DNA from: Yinghuangia elevatio
Lineage (GTDB): Bacteria; Actinomycetota; Actinomycetes; Streptomycetales; Streptomycetaceae
Length of the DNA stretch: 58,863 bases
Reading direction: 5' to 3'
Assembly: GCF_040649515.1 (NCBI RefSeq)
Contig: NZ_JBEZFP010000045.1
Coordinates: forward strand, 1 to 58,863
The number at the start of each line of letters is the position of its first letter. The stretch's first letter is position 1. A program made the position numbers and the translations under genes. Under the pieces are notes generated by a model. The model did no database searches. It saw only the letters and a program-made list of their open reading frames with translations, and had not been told where the DNA came from. Below, in pieces: positions 49,501-58,605 of this stretch.

Positions 49501-51342
49501 TCACGCGCCGCTCCCGGCCTTGTGCGGCTGCCAGGGGGCACGAGCGGGGACGTTGTCGAGGACCGCGTCGAGGAGCGTACGCGTGTACGGGACGCTCGGC
49601 GCGCGCAGAATCCGCGCCACGTCGCCGCTCTCGACGATGCGTCCGTCGTGCATGACGGCGACCCGGTCGCAGATTTCGGCGACGACACCGAGGTTGTGGG
49701 TCACCAGCAGTACGCCCATGCCGCGTTCCCGCTGGAGCCGACGCAGCAGTTCCAGGACCTCCGCCTGAACCCGGACGTCCAGCGCGGTGGTGGGCTCGTC
49801 GGCGATCAACAGGTCCGGATCGCAGGAGACGGCCCCGGCGATGAGCACCCGTTGCGCCATGCCGCCCGAGACCTCGTGCGGGTACAGACCCATGACCCGT
49901 TCCGGCTCCGGGATTTCGACCTGTCGAAGCAGTTCGGTCGCCCGCGCCCGGGCGTCCTTGCGGGACAGTCCGAGCACGACCCGCAGCGGCTCGACGAGCT
50001 GGCTGCCGATCGTGAAGGACGGGTCGAGGTTGCTCATCGGTTCCTGCGGTACGTAGCCGACCACTCGGCCGCGCAGTTCGCGGTGCCGTGACTCCGGCAG
50101 ACCCACGATGTCGCGCCCCGCGATCGTGATGCTCCCGGTGAGCACGCGCCCGCCTTCGGGCAGCAGGCCGAGTACGGAGAACGCGGTCTGGGTCTTCCCC
50201 GACCCGGACTCGCCCACCAGTCCGACGATTTCGCCGGGGGCGACGTCCAGGTCGATGCCGCGCACGACCTCGCGGGTGCCATCGGGCAGGTCGTATCCCA
50301 CGGAGAGTCCCCGAACCGACAGCAGCGTGGCGCGCTCGCCGGCGTGCGGGCGGTCCGTGGCACTGCCCGGCGCGTCGTCGGTGCGGGGGCTGCCCGCCGC
50401 CTGTTCCGGACGAAATCCGGAAAGGACTCGACGTGTTCGACGGCGCCGCCGGGGCGGGGGCGTGCGCTGTTCCTCCAGCGCGTCGCGCAGCCCCGCCGCG
50501 ATCAGGACCAGTGCGCTGGAGGTCAGGCCGAGCGCCAGTCCGGGCCAGAGCATGAGGGTCGGTTCGCGCTGGATGTTCTGGAACGCCTCGTTGAGCATGG
50601 CGCCCCAGGTCGGGGTGTCACCGCTGCCGATACCGAGAAACTCCAGTCCGGCCTGCAGGCCGATGGCGATTCCGGCGACGAGGGCGACCATGATGATGAT
50701 CGGGCCGCGGACGACGATGAGCACGTGCCGGCCGACGATGCGGGTGTCGGACAGGCCCGACACCCGGGCGGCATCGACGTACAGCTCCTTGCGGACGTCG
50801 GCGACGATGCCCCTCACCAGTCGGAAGAACGCCGGGGCGACGAGGAACCCGAGGACGACCATCAGCACCCAGACGGTGGGGCCGAGGACGGCTCGCGAGG
50901 CGAGCAGCACGACCATCGCCGGCAGCGCCATGACGAGGTTGGCCGCCCAGTTCGCGGCGGCGTCGAACCTTCCGCCGTAGTAGCCCGCAAAGAGCCCCGA
51001 GGGGACACCGAGCACCAGGGCGACGACGAGGGAGATGAGCGCGCCGACCAGGGTGTTGCGGCCCCCGAAGAGGATGCGCGACAGGAGGTCGCGGCCCGCG
51101 GAGTCGGTGCCCAGCGGGTGTGCCCCGCCGGGCCCGGCGAACGCATCGCGCAGTACGGCGGTGTTCGGGTCGGCCGGAGCGATCCAGGGCGCGAACAACG
51201 CGCCCAGCACTATGAGAGCGAAGACCACGAGCGCGCCGAGCGCCAACGGGTTCCGGACGAGGCGGCGCAGCACGCCGTGCCGCGCGGCGGTGGCGGACGC
51301 GGCTGCCGGCGCGACGCCGTCGGTGGGCAGAACGGCGGTCAT
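49501..51342 (-). CDS. Fused ABC permease-ATPase (DppC-DppD)
   Basis: A 613-residue fusion of two subunits normally encoded separately. Residues 1-290 are the permease, with helices from LALGALVVFALIVLGALFAP on and the EAA-type loop DAARVSGLSDTRIVGRHVLI. A basic, Pro-rich linker covers about 291-338. Residues 340-613 are the ATPase, with Walker A GESGSGKT (377-384), signature EVSGGMAQRVLIAG, Walker B DPDLLIADEPTTALDV and H-loop THNLGVV. Both halves look intact. Its start overlaps the end of the DppB gene by four bases. Fusions of this kind fix the stoichiometry at one ATPase per permease. The substrate is uncertain, but neighbouring glycosidases suggest an oligosaccharide. Confidence 0.93.
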   Translation of the reverse strand: MTAVLPTDGVAPAAASATAARHGVLRRLVRNPLALGALVVFALIVLGALFAPWIAPADPNTAVLRDAFAGPGGAHPLGTDSAGRDLLSRILFGGRNTLVGALISLVVALVLGVPSGLFAGYYGGRFDAAANWAANLVMALPAMVVLLASRAVLGPTVWVLMVVLGFLVAPAFFRLVRGIVADVRKELYVDAARVSGLSDTRIVGRHVLIVVRGPIIIMVALVAGIAIGLQAGLEFLGIGSGDTPTWGAMLNEAFQNIQREPTLMLWPGLALGLTSSALVLIAAGLRDALEEQRTPPPRRRRRTRRVLSGFRPEQAAGSPRTDDAPGSATDRPHAGERATLLSVRGLSVGYDLPDGTREVVRGIDLDVAPGEIVGLVGESGSGKTQTAFSVLGLLPEGGRVLTGSITIAGRDIVGLPESRHRELRGRVVGYVPQEPMSNLDPSFTIGSQLVEPLRVVLGLSRKDARARATELLRQVEIPEPERVMGLYPHEVSGGMAQRVLIAGAVSCDPDLLIADEPTTALDVRVQAEVLELLRRLQRERGMGVLLVTHNLGVVAEICDRVAVMHDGRIVESGDVARILRAPSVPYTRTLLDAVLDNVPARAPWQPHKAGSGA

Positions 51343-52283
51343 GCGGCCCTCGCCTTCGGGTTGAGCCAGCCGATCAGCACGTCGACGAGCAGGTTGATCA
51401 GGACCACTCCGACCACGGTGAACATGACCAGGGCCATGATCACCGGGATGTCACCGCGGGTGGTGTAGCTGATTGCCATGCTGCCGATACCCGGCAGGGC
51501 GAAGATCTGCTCGACGAGGACGGCACCGCCGAGCAGGCCGACGAACTGCATGCCGAGGACCGACAGCGCGGGCGCCGAGGCGTTGCGCAGGACGTGCTTG
51601 AGCACGACCCGGTGTTGCGGCAGTCCGCGTGCGCGCAGGGTGCGTACGTAGTCCTGCCGCAACGCGTCGACGACCGCGCCGCGGACCTGCTGGGACACCC
51701 CGGCGACCGTGCCGACCGACAGGGACAGGACCGGCAGCGTGATCGTCGACAGCCAGCCGCTCGGTGACTCCGCGAACGGGGTGTAGCCGATCGCGGGGAA
51801 CCAGTTCATCTGTACGGCGAAGAGCTGCACCATGACCAGGGTCACCAGGAACCCGGGCAGGGCGTGTCCGAGGACTCCGACGAGCTGCACCGTCCGGTCG
51901 ATCGCCCCGCCCCTTCGGACTCCGGCCCACACGCCGAACAGGAAGGACACGACCGTGGTGACGACGGTGACGCCGACGACCAGGCTGACGGTGACCGGCA
52001 GCCGGTTGCCGATCGCGGTGTTCACGTCCTCGCTGGTGAACCAGGAGGTGCCCAGGTCACCGCGCAGGGCGTTGCCGAGCCAGTCGGTGTATTGCTCGAC
52101 CACCGGGCGGTCCAGGCCGAGTTCGGCGTTCTTGGCGTCGACGGCCTCCTGGGTGGCGGCCGGGCCGAGGAGTTGGCGGCCGGCGTCCGTGTCGGCGATG
52201 GAAAGCAGCAGGAAGGACAGGAACGAGATCACGAACAGGAGCAGGACCCCCGACGCGATCCGCGCCGCGATGAAGCGGGGCAT
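51339..52283 (-). CDS. ABC transporter permease, DppB type
   Basis: A 314-residue integral membrane protein of the dipeptide/oligosaccharide permease family. It begins RFIAARIASGVLLLFVISFL, has an external loop with WFTSEDVNTAIGNRLPVTV, and shows the EAA-like segment QDYVRTLRARGLPQHRVVLK that contacts the ATPase. LLGGAVLVEQIFALPGIGS and the last helix VVGVVLINLLVDVLIGWLNP finish it. Six helices fit. It lies between the binding protein and the permease-ATPase fusion, with a 21-base gap on one side and a four-base overlap on the other. Confidence 0.93.
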   Translation of the reverse strand: MPRFIAARIASGVLLLFVISFLSFLLLSIADTDAGRQLLGPAATQEAVDAKNAELGLDRPVVEQYTDWLGNALRGDLGTSWFTSEDVNTAIGNRLPVTVSLVVGVTVVTTVVSFLFGVWAGVRRGGAIDRTVQLVGVLGHALPGFLVTLVMVQLFAVQMNWFPAIGYTPFAESPSGWLSTITLPVLSLSVGTVAGVSQQVRGAVVDALRQDYVRTLRARGLPQHRVVLKHVLRNASAPALSVLGMQFVGLLGGAVLVEQIFALPGIGSMAISYTTRGDIPVIMALVMFTVVGVVLINLLVDVLIGWLNPKARAA

Positions 52284-52304
52284 GGCACGGGCCTTCGGTC
52301 GGGG

Positions 52305-53837
52305 CTACTTGGCCGGCTTGTAGTTGTAGATCGAGGGGACGGCCATGCCGTCCTGCGGGGCGATCTCGACGGAGCCGTCGGACACGTGCAGGTACGTCAT
52401 GCGATAGAAGGGGACGAACCACGCGTTCTCGACCAGGTGCCGGTTCAGTGCCTGGGCGGCGGCCTTCTCCTGGTCGCCCGTTTCCGTCTTGAGCTTGGCG
52501 AGCAGGTCCTGGACCGTGGGATCCGTGGTGCCGAAGATGTTGAACGGGCCCGGCGAGACCAGGTCGTTGGCGATGACCCAGTCGTTGGAGGACTGGCCGA
52601 GGTTCATGACCATGCCGGAGAACTCCCGGCCCCGGATGATGCGGTCGATGGCCTTGGTGGGCTCGACCTGCTCCCACACCAGGTTGATGCCGACGGCCTT
52701 GAGGTCGGTCTGCAGGGAGGCCGCAAGTGCGTCGTTGACGATGGTGGCGACGCGCGGGAGTTTGAGGGTGAAGCCGTCGGGGTGGCCGGCCTCGGCAAGG
52801 AGTGCCTTGGCCTTGGCGGGATCGTGCGCGTAGTAGCTGTCGAGTTCCGGCTTGTAGCCGGGGCTTGTCGGTCCGAAGACCTGGGCGGTGGCGGTGCCGC
52901 GGCCCTGTCGGAGCTGGCTGACCATGGTGGCCCGGTCGACGGCGAGGTTGATCGCCTGCCGGACGCGCGGGTCCTTCAGTTGCGGCGTGATCTTGCCGTC
53001 GCGGTCGAACAGCAGGATCCCCTGGAAGTCGAACTCCTGCTTCACGGCCTTGATGCGGTTGTCGGACTCGATGCCGATCTGCTGGTCGGCGAGTTGCAGC
53101 AGCGCGGCGTCGATCTGACCGGTCTTGACGCCGTTGACGATAGCGGTCTCGTTGTCGAAGACGCTGATGCTGACGGACTTGTAGGGCAGCGGGGCACCCC
53201 AATAGTCGGTCTTGCGCTCGTAGGCCCACTTGGTGCCGATGACCGTCTTGCCCTTGTCGAGGGTGTACGGCCCGGTGCCGTCGGGCGCGCCCTTGAGGCT
53301 GTCGGGCTGCGCGAACCGTGCCGGGTTGGCCATGAGACCCGCGGCGTCGCTCAGGTAGTAGAGCATGGCGGGGTTGGGCTGCTTGAGCTTGAGGTTCACA
53401 TGTGTGCCGTCGACGACGTCGACCGCGTCCAGGTCGTTGAACCAGCGGGTGTTGGACCCCTGGGTCGCCTTGAACCGGTCCAGGTTCGCCTTGGCGGCGG
53501 CGGCGTCGAATGGTGTGCCGTCGGCGAATTTGACGCCCTCGCGCAGGGTCAGGCGCAACTGCGTGCGAGTCGCGTCCAGTTCCCATGTGGTGGCGAGCAT
53601 GGGACTGTAGGTGCCGTCGGGCTCGCGCTTGAGGAGCGTGTCGTACACCGTCTGGAAGAACGGCAGCGTGCTGCCGATCGCGGTGGTGGGGTCGAAGCTC
53701 TGCGGCACGGAGAGCGTGGCGATGGCGAGGCTGTCGGTGTTGGCCGAGTGGCCGCCGGATCCCCCCGCGCAGCCCGACACGGTCAGCGCGGAGGTCACGA
53801 AGACCGCCAGAGAGGCCTTCCGGGCGTGGTTCGTCAT
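52305..53837 (-). CDS. ABC transporter substrate-binding lipoprotein (family 5)
   Basis: A 510-residue extracellular receptor. The signal peptide SLAVFVTSALTVSGCAGG ends in a lipobox with Cys23, so it is tethered to the membrane. The family 5 fold starts ATLSVPQSFDPTTAIGSTLP and has TLREGVKFADGTPFDAAAAK, DGTGPYTLDK and KDPRVRQAINLAVDRATMVS. The ATG at 53837 is chosen to give a normal signal. It is the first gene of the transporter operon and is divergent from the GH3 glycosidase, with a long inverted repeat between. This family binds peptides, nickel or oligosaccharides; the last is favoured by context. Confidence 0.92.
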   Translation of the reverse strand: MTNHARKASLAVFVTSALTVSGCAGGSGGHSANTDSLAIATLSVPQSFDPTTAIGSTLPFFQTVYDTLLKREPDGTYSPMLATTWELDATRTQLRLTLREGVKFADGTPFDAAAAKANLDRFKATQGSNTRWFNDLDAVDVVDGTHVNLKLKQPNPAMLYYLSDAAGLMANPARFAQPDSLKGAPDGTGPYTLDKGKTVIGTKWAYERKTDYWGAPLPYKSVSISVFDNETAIVNGVKTGQIDAALLQLADQQIGIESDNRIKAVKQEFDFQGILLFDRDGKITPQLKDPRVRQAINLAVDRATMVSQLRQGRGTATAQVFGPTSPGYKPELDSYYAHDPAKAKALLAEAGHPDGFTLKLPRVATIVNDALAASLQTDLKAVGINLVWEQVEPTKAIDRIIRGREFSGMVMNLGQSSNDWVIANDLVSPGPFNIFGTTDPTVQDLLAKLKTETGDQEKAAAQALNRHLVENAWFVPFYRMTYLHVSDGSVEIAPQDGMAVPSIYNYKPAK

Positions 53838-53993
53838 GTGTTCGCTCCGACGGGAGGGGGACCAGGTCCCGAACGATGGGCCGATTTCGCAGAAGCCGGT
53901 TTCGCGGCACGGACGCGGGCGAGCGATGTTGCGGCAGGAGGCAGCCCGAGGGCCGTACTCCGACTCGACCACCCGGCAAGGCGCCAAAACAGT

Positions 53994-54058
53994 AAGTCGA
54001 TCGGTTTCTACGAGTCAATGGCCTCCGGGCATCCTTGACCCAGAAAACCGATCAACTT
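53994..54058. promoter_or_regulatory. Two inverted operator copies between the transporter and GH3 genes
   Basis: AAGTCGATCGGTTT at 53994-54007 is matched in inverted orientation by AAACCGATCAACTT at 54045-54058, with 13 of 14 positions identical. The centres are 51 bases apart, about five helical turns. Placed between divergent transporter and glycosidase promoters, the pair is a likely site for one repressor that controls both. Confidence 0.65.
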
Positions 54059-54118
54059 ATGGTTTTGGCCTGCCCACCGGTAGTCGCCGGTAGCCACCGC
54101 CCACGGAACGGAGCCGAC

Positions 54119-56425
54119 GTGGCCCAGCACGAGCTGACGCTCGCCGAGAAAGCGTCCCTGACCAGCGGTTTGGGCCAGATGACCAGCAAACCCGTGCCAC
54201 ATGCCCAAGTTCCCTCGGTCACGATGTCCGACGGGCCGCACGGGCTGCGCCTCCAGGGTGAGGACGCCGACGCCGGTCAGTTGAACCTGCGCGCCGCGAC
54301 CCCGGCCACGTGCTTCCCGCCCGCCGTGGCCCTCGGCAGCAGCTGGGACGTCGACCTCGCCTACCGCGTCGGGGCGGCCATCGCCGCCGAAGCCGCGGCC
54401 CACGGCATCGGCGTCCTGCTCGGACCGGGCGTCAACCTCAAGCGCTCACCGCTGTGCGGGCGAAACTTCGAGTACTTCTCCGAAGACCCGTGGCATTCGG
54501 CCGAGTTGGGCGGCGCAATGGTGCGCGGCCTGCAGGACGCCGGCGTCGGTGCGACCCTCAAGCACTACGCGGCCAACAACCAGGAAACCGACCGCATGCG
54601 GATCAGCGCGGACATCGACGAGCGCCCCCTTCGCGAGATATACCTGCGCGCGTTCGAACGCATCGTCCGCCGCGACAAGCCGTGGGCGGTCATGTGCGCC
54701 TACAACGGCGTCAACGGGGTGCCGCTGTCCGAGAACGCCCGGTTGCTCACCGACGTACTGCGCGACGAGTGGGGTTTCGACGGGCTCGTCATGTCCGACT
54801 GGGGCGCCGTGCGCAACCGCGTCGCCGCGCTCCGCGCCGGACTCGACCTGGAGATGCCGCCCACCGGCGGCCGTACGGACCGGGAGGTCGAGGCCGCCGT
54901 CGCCGCGGGCGACCTCGACGAGGCCGTTCTCGACCGCGCCGTCGAACGGGTGGTCCGCTTCGCCCGCCGGGCCGCCCGGCCGACCGGAGACGGGACCGGC
55001 ATCCCGTACGACGACCACCACCGCCTCGCGGGCGAGGTCGCCGACAACTGCGTGGTGCTGCTGAAGAACGACGGTGGACTCCTCCCCCTGAACCCGTCCG
55101 CGGGTACCGTCGCGGTCATCGGCGAACTCGCCCGCACCCCGCGCTATCAGGGCGGCGGTAGCTCCCAGGTCAGCGCCACCCGCGTCGACGTGCCGCTCGA
55201 CCGACTGCGCGCCCTGGCGTGCGGCGCCACCGTGGAATTCGCCCCCGGATACCCCTTGGCGGACGGTCCCCAACCCGACGCCGACCCCGAACGGCTCGCG
55301 TCCGACGCGGCACTCCTGGCCGCCGACAGCGACGCCGTCGTGCTGTTCCTGGGACTGCCCCGGCAGGACGAGTCCGAGGGCTACGACCGCGACCACCTCG
55401 ACCTGCCCGACACGCAGCTCGCCCTGCTGCGGCGCGTCGCGGCCGCCAATCCGCGGGTCGTGGTGGTGCTGTCCAACGGCGGGGTGGTCCGCACCAGTCC
55501 GTGGCATGACGATGTGCCGGCCGTCGTCGAGGGCTGGCTCCTGGGCCAGGCCGGCGGCGGCGCGATCGCGCGTGTGCTGTTCGGCCACGTCAACCCGTCC
55601 GGCAAACTCGCCGAGACCGTCCCCGAACGCCTTGAGGACAGCCCGAGCTTCCTGTCCTTCCCCGGCTCCGAGGGGCATGTGCGGTACGGCGAAGGCGTCT
55701 TCGTCGGATATCGGGGGTACGACGCCGCCCGGCGCGCGGTCTCCTTCCCGTTCGGGCACGGCATGTCCTACACCACGTTCGCCTACCGGGACATGACCGT
55801 GGAGTTCGACGAGGCGGGGGCGAACCTTGTCGTGCGTCTCACCGTGACGAACACCGGCTCCCGCGCCGGGCGCGAGACCGTACAGATCTACTCGGCGGCC
55901 CCGGCCGACTCCACGATCGAGCGGCCGGTGCGCGAACTGCGCGGCTTCGCGTCCGTGACGCTCTCGCCCGGCGAAAGCCGGGAGGTGGACATCGCGTTCC
56001 CGCGCACCGATCTCGCGTACCACAGCGTGCGGGACGACGGTTGGCGTGTCGAAGGGGGAACGTACCGGGTCGAAGCCGCCGCATCCTCACGCGACATCCG
56101 TCTCGCCGTGGACGTCCCGGTCGACGGCGACCCGCCGCGCGGACCCCTGACCGCCCGTCACACACTCGGGGAGTGGCTCGACCATCCCGCGGGCGGTCCG
56201 CTGCTTCTCGCCCGACTCGCCGCGGTGTCCGGCGGCGCCTCACCGCTCGCCGAAAACCCCATGCTGCTGCGCGCGGCGGCCGGAGTGCCGGTGGAGGTGA
56301 TCGCGGACTTCGCCCACGGCCTGATCTCCCAGGCGCAACTGCGCGAACTGGAGGAGGAGGTCGCCGCGGCGGCGGCCGCAACGGCCACCCCCGACAGGGA
56401 GGTCGGGAGTCCGGGCAGCCGCTGA
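54119..56425 (+). CDS. Family 3 glycoside hydrolase (beta-glycosidase)
   Basis: A 768-residue GH3 enzyme. The TIM-barrel domain contains KHYAANNQE (148-156) and the nucleophile Asp227 in GLVMSDWGAV. The alpha/beta sandwich domain (about 320-560) has VVLLKNDGGLLPL and the candidate acid/base in GLPRQDESEGYDRDHL. A fibronectin-type-III-like C-terminal domain carries LVVRLTVTNTGSRAGRETVQ. There is no signal peptide, so it acts inside the cell on imported oligosaccharides, releasing terminal beta-sugars. The GTG at 54119 has GGAG five bases upstream. It is divergent from the ABC transporter. The exact sugar (glucose, xylose or other) is unknown. Confidence 0.93.
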   Translation: MAQHELTLAEKASLTSGLGQMTSKPVPHAQVPSVTMSDGPHGLRLQGEDADAGQLNLRAATPATCFPPAVALGSSWDVDLAYRVGAAIAAEAAAHGIGVLLGPGVNLKRSPLCGRNFEYFSEDPWHSAELGGAMVRGLQDAGVGATLKHYAANNQETDRMRISADIDERPLREIYLRAFERIVRRDKPWAVMCAYNGVNGVPLSENARLLTDVLRDEWGFDGLVMSDWGAVRNRVAALRAGLDLEMPPTGGRTDREVEAAVAAGDLDEAVLDRAVERVVRFARRAARPTGDGTGIPYDDHHRLAGEVADNCVVLLKNDGGLLPLNPSAGTVAVIGELARTPRYQGGGSSQVSATRVDVPLDRLRALACGATVEFAPGYPLADGPQPDADPERLASDAALLAADSDAVVLFLGLPRQDESEGYDRDHLDLPDTQLALLRRVAAANPRVVVVLSNGGVVRTSPWHDDVPAVVEGWLLGQAGGGAIARVLFGHVNPSGKLAETVPERLEDSPSFLSFPGSEGHVRYGEGVFVGYRGYDAARRAVSFPFGHGMSYTTFAYRDMTVEFDEAGANLVVRLTVTNTGSRAGRETVQIYSAAPADSTIERPVRELRGFASVTLSPGESREVDIAFPRTDLAYHSVRDDGWRVEGGTYRVEAAASSRDIRLAVDVPVDGDPPRGPLTARHTLGEWLDHPAGGPLLLARLAAVSGGASPLAENPMLLRAAAGVPVEVIADFAHGLISQAQLRELEEEVAAAAAATATPDREVGSPGSR

Positions 56426-56468
56426 TTCGGCGTACTCGCCGCGGCCGTTCCGCCCGGCCCGGAACCCA

Positions 56469-56504
56469 CGAAGCGGCGGGACCCCCGGGGGTCCCGCCGC
56501 TTCG
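56469..56504. terminator. Bidirectional hairpin terminator between GH3 and TetR genes
   Basis: A perfect 36-base palindrome centred on CCCCCGGGGG, with arms beginning CGAAGCGGCGGGACCCCC, lies in the 125 bases between two convergent genes. It can end transcription from both sides. Confidence 0.85.
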
Positions 56505-56550
56505 CGCCGTCGCCGACCGTCCTGCGCGAACTGTCCCGGGCCCCCGCCGG

Positions 56551-57129
56551 TCAGTCGTCGTCGCGGCGTTCCAGCAGGCTGAGAGCGTCCTTGAGCGGTT
56601 GTTCCATGTCCACCGAGCGGTCGTTGAGCCACTGCAACTGGATGCCGTCGACCACCGCGAGGAGCATGGTGGCAAGCCGGTCAGCCGGGAGCGATGCTTT
56701 CATCCGGCCCCCGGCGACGCTCTCCTCCACCATCTCGGCGATCCGGGCGCGCAGTTGCGGATAGCGCTCGGCGAAGAAGGCGTGCGCCGGATGCTCCGGG
56801 TCGCTTCCCGCCGCCGACATCGACACGAACAACTCGACGAGACCGGGGGTCCGCGCACCCTCGCGGATGCGCTCCAAATGCCGCTCCACCCCCTCGGCGG
56901 CCTCCCAGCGCTCGCGCCCTCCCTCGTCACGCGCCCGGAGAACCTGGACCAGCAGGTCTTCCTTCGACGCGAAGTAGTGCATGAGGCCGGGCAGGCTGAG
57001 GTTGCAGCTGGCCGCGACCTTGCGCAGGGATGTGCCGCGGTAGCCCTCCGCGGCGAAGATCTCCAGTGCGACCTGGAGGATCTCGCGTCGCTTCGCCTCG
57101 CCCTTTTCGTACGGGCCGCGCTTCGCCAT
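56551..57129 (-). CDS. TetR-family transcriptional regulator
   Basis: A 192-residue repressor. The helix-turn-helix lies at EAKRREILQVALEIFAAEGY, then RGTSLRKVAASCNLSLPGLM with HYFASKEDLLVQVLRARDE following. The remaining residues form a ligand-binding domain ending VDGIQLQWLNDRSVDMEQPL. The ATG at 57129 has AAGGTGG five bases upstream and begins ten bases after the GH1 stop at 57140, so GH1 and the regulator are co-transcribed. It probably represses the GH1 operon by binding the palindrome near 58545, and responds to an imported sugar. Confidence 0.9.
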   Translation of the reverse strand: MAKRGPYEKGEAKRREILQVALEIFAAEGYRGTSLRKVAASCNLSLPGLMHYFASKEDLLVQVLRARDEGGRERWEAAEGVERHLERIREGARTPGLVELFVSMSAAGSDPEHPAHAFFAERYPQLRARIAEMVEESVAGGRMKASLPADRLATMLLAVVDGIQLQWLNDRSVDMEQPLKDALSLLERRDDD

Positions 57130-57139
57130 GGCAGCCACC

Positions 57140-58468
57140 TTATTGCGCGGCCGACGGGACGACGGCGCGCAGCGCGAGCGCCAGTCCGCCGAGCCAACGC
57201 GCCGACGGCTTCGGGGTGCGAACAAATGTGTCGCGGTCCACCGCGATCAGCCCGAACGTCGGTGTGTAGGAGCCCCACTCGTAGTTGTCGACGGCGCTCC
57301 AGTGCAGATACCCGCGTACGTCGATGCCGTCGCGCATCGTCTCCGCGAGCGCCGTCAGCGCCGCCGAGGTGTAGGCGATGCGCTCTTCGTCGTCGGCGGT
57401 GGCGATGCCGTTCTCGGTGACCAGGATCGGCACGTCGGGGCCGACGACGGCAGCGGTGTGGCGCACGGCGTGGCCGACGGCTTCGGGGTAGTACTCCCAG
57501 CCGGTGATCGTCCGTTTCGCCTCGGCCGGGACCGGCAGCGGGCCGTCGCGTCCGATACGCGTCCGCGAGTACGACTGGACGCCCACCCAATCGTCGTCGC
57601 GCGCGGCTTCCAGGAACAGGTCCTCGCGCGGCCACGCGTGCGCCGCGGCCTCGGCCTCGGCTCCCGGCTCGGCCTGGAAGACCTGGTTGGCGATCGTCCA
57701 GCCGACCCGGAGGTCGGGCCGCGCCGCCTTCAGGACCGCCGAGGCGGCTCGGTGCGCGCGGACCAGCGCCTCGCTCGTCGCGGTGTCCGGCTCCGCCACC
57801 GCGGCCAGGGCCGCGGCCCCTTCGCGGCCGGTGCCGGAGGCGGAATACTCCGACGCGTCCCGCGTGTCGGCGTCGGCTCCCAGGGCGTTGGCGGGGTCTT
57901 CCCCCGAGGGCGCCAAGTGGCGGACGAGCGTGGCCATCAGCGCGATCATGTTCGGCTCGTTGATCGTCGCCACATATTCGACGTCGTCGCCGAGCACGTC
58001 GAGCGCGGTCTCGGCGTAGCGCGCGAAGAGGTCCGCCGCGTCCGGTGCCGTCCAGCCGCCGCGTGCGGTGAACCAGTGCGGTGAGGTGAAGTGATGCAGC
58101 GTCACCACGGGGTTCAGGCCGCGCTCGTGCGCACCGCGGACCATCGCCCGGTAGTGCGCGATCGCGGCCCGCGAGACGGCCCCGGGTTCCGGTTCGACGC
58201 GAGCCCACTCGATGCCGAACCGGTAGGCGTTGAAGCCGAGTTCGGCGAGCAGGTCCATGTCCTGCGGCCAGCGGTGGAAGCTGTCGACCGCGTCCCCGCT
58301 CGGCGACTCCATGACGCCGCCGACCAGCCTGCGTTCGAGGGCCCACCAATCGCTCGAGACGTTGTTTCCCTCGGTCTGGTGCGCGGAGGTGGACGCGCCG
58401 AACAGGAAGCCCGGCCTTGCCCGGAACTCCCGGGGGAGGCCGGCCGGGCCGTCGGTGGACAAAGACAT
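57140..58468 (-). CDS. Family 1 glycoside hydrolase (beta-glucosidase-like)
   Basis: A 442-residue GH1 enzyme. It begins FLFGASTSAHQTEGNN, as usual for the family. The acid/base Glu171 is in YVATINEPNMI (TINEP) and the nucleophile Glu352 in PILVTENGIATADDEER (VTENG). The substrate-binding WW at GWEYYPEA and HWSAVDNYEWGSY near the end are typical. A 35-residue segment with LGADADTRDASEYSA (about 195-215) is an extra loop. No signal peptide is visible. It cleaves beta-glucosides or similar sugars in the cytoplasm. It heads the GH1-TetR unit. Confidence 0.93.
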   Translation of the reverse strand: MSLSTDGPAGLPREFRARPGFLFGASTSAHQTEGNNVSSDWWALERRLVGGVMESPSGDAVDSFHRWPQDMDLLAELGFNAYRFGIEWARVEPEPGAVSRAAIAHYRAMVRGAHERGLNPVVTLHHFTSPHWFTARGGWTAPDAADLFARYAETALDVLGDDVEYVATINEPNMIALMATLVRHLAPSGEDPANALGADADTRDASEYSASGTGREGAAALAAVAEPDTATSEALVRAHRAASAVLKAARPDLRVGWTIANQVFQAEPGAEAEAAAHAWPREDLFLEAARDDDWVGVQSYSRTRIGRDGPLPVPAEAKRTITGWEYYPEAVGHAVRHTAAVVGPDVPILVTENGIATADDEERIAYTSAALTALAETMRDGIDVRGYLHWSAVDNYEWGSYTPTFGLIAVDRDTFVRTPKPSARWLGGLALALRAVVPSAAQ

Positions 58469-58544
58469 GTGCGAACTCCTTGCGGACGAGCGCGAACGCG
58501 GCGGGCGGGCGGCGGGCCGCCCTCCGAAGGGACATCCGGAAAAG

Positions 58545-58557
58545 CGTTCATTGAACG
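58545..58557. promoter_or_regulatory. Palindrome upstream of the GH1-TetR operon
   Basis: CGTTCA and TGAACG flank a single T in a perfect palindrome, with A-rich sequence to the left and T-rich to the right (AAAAG and GGTTTTT). It lies about 75 bases before the GH1 start and about 50 bases before the rightward gene, so one TetR dimer could control both. Confidence 0.6.
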
Positions 58558-58605
58558 GTTTTTGTGTTACCTTACCCGCCGTCCTGTCCGTCAGGAAGCT
58601 CCTCG

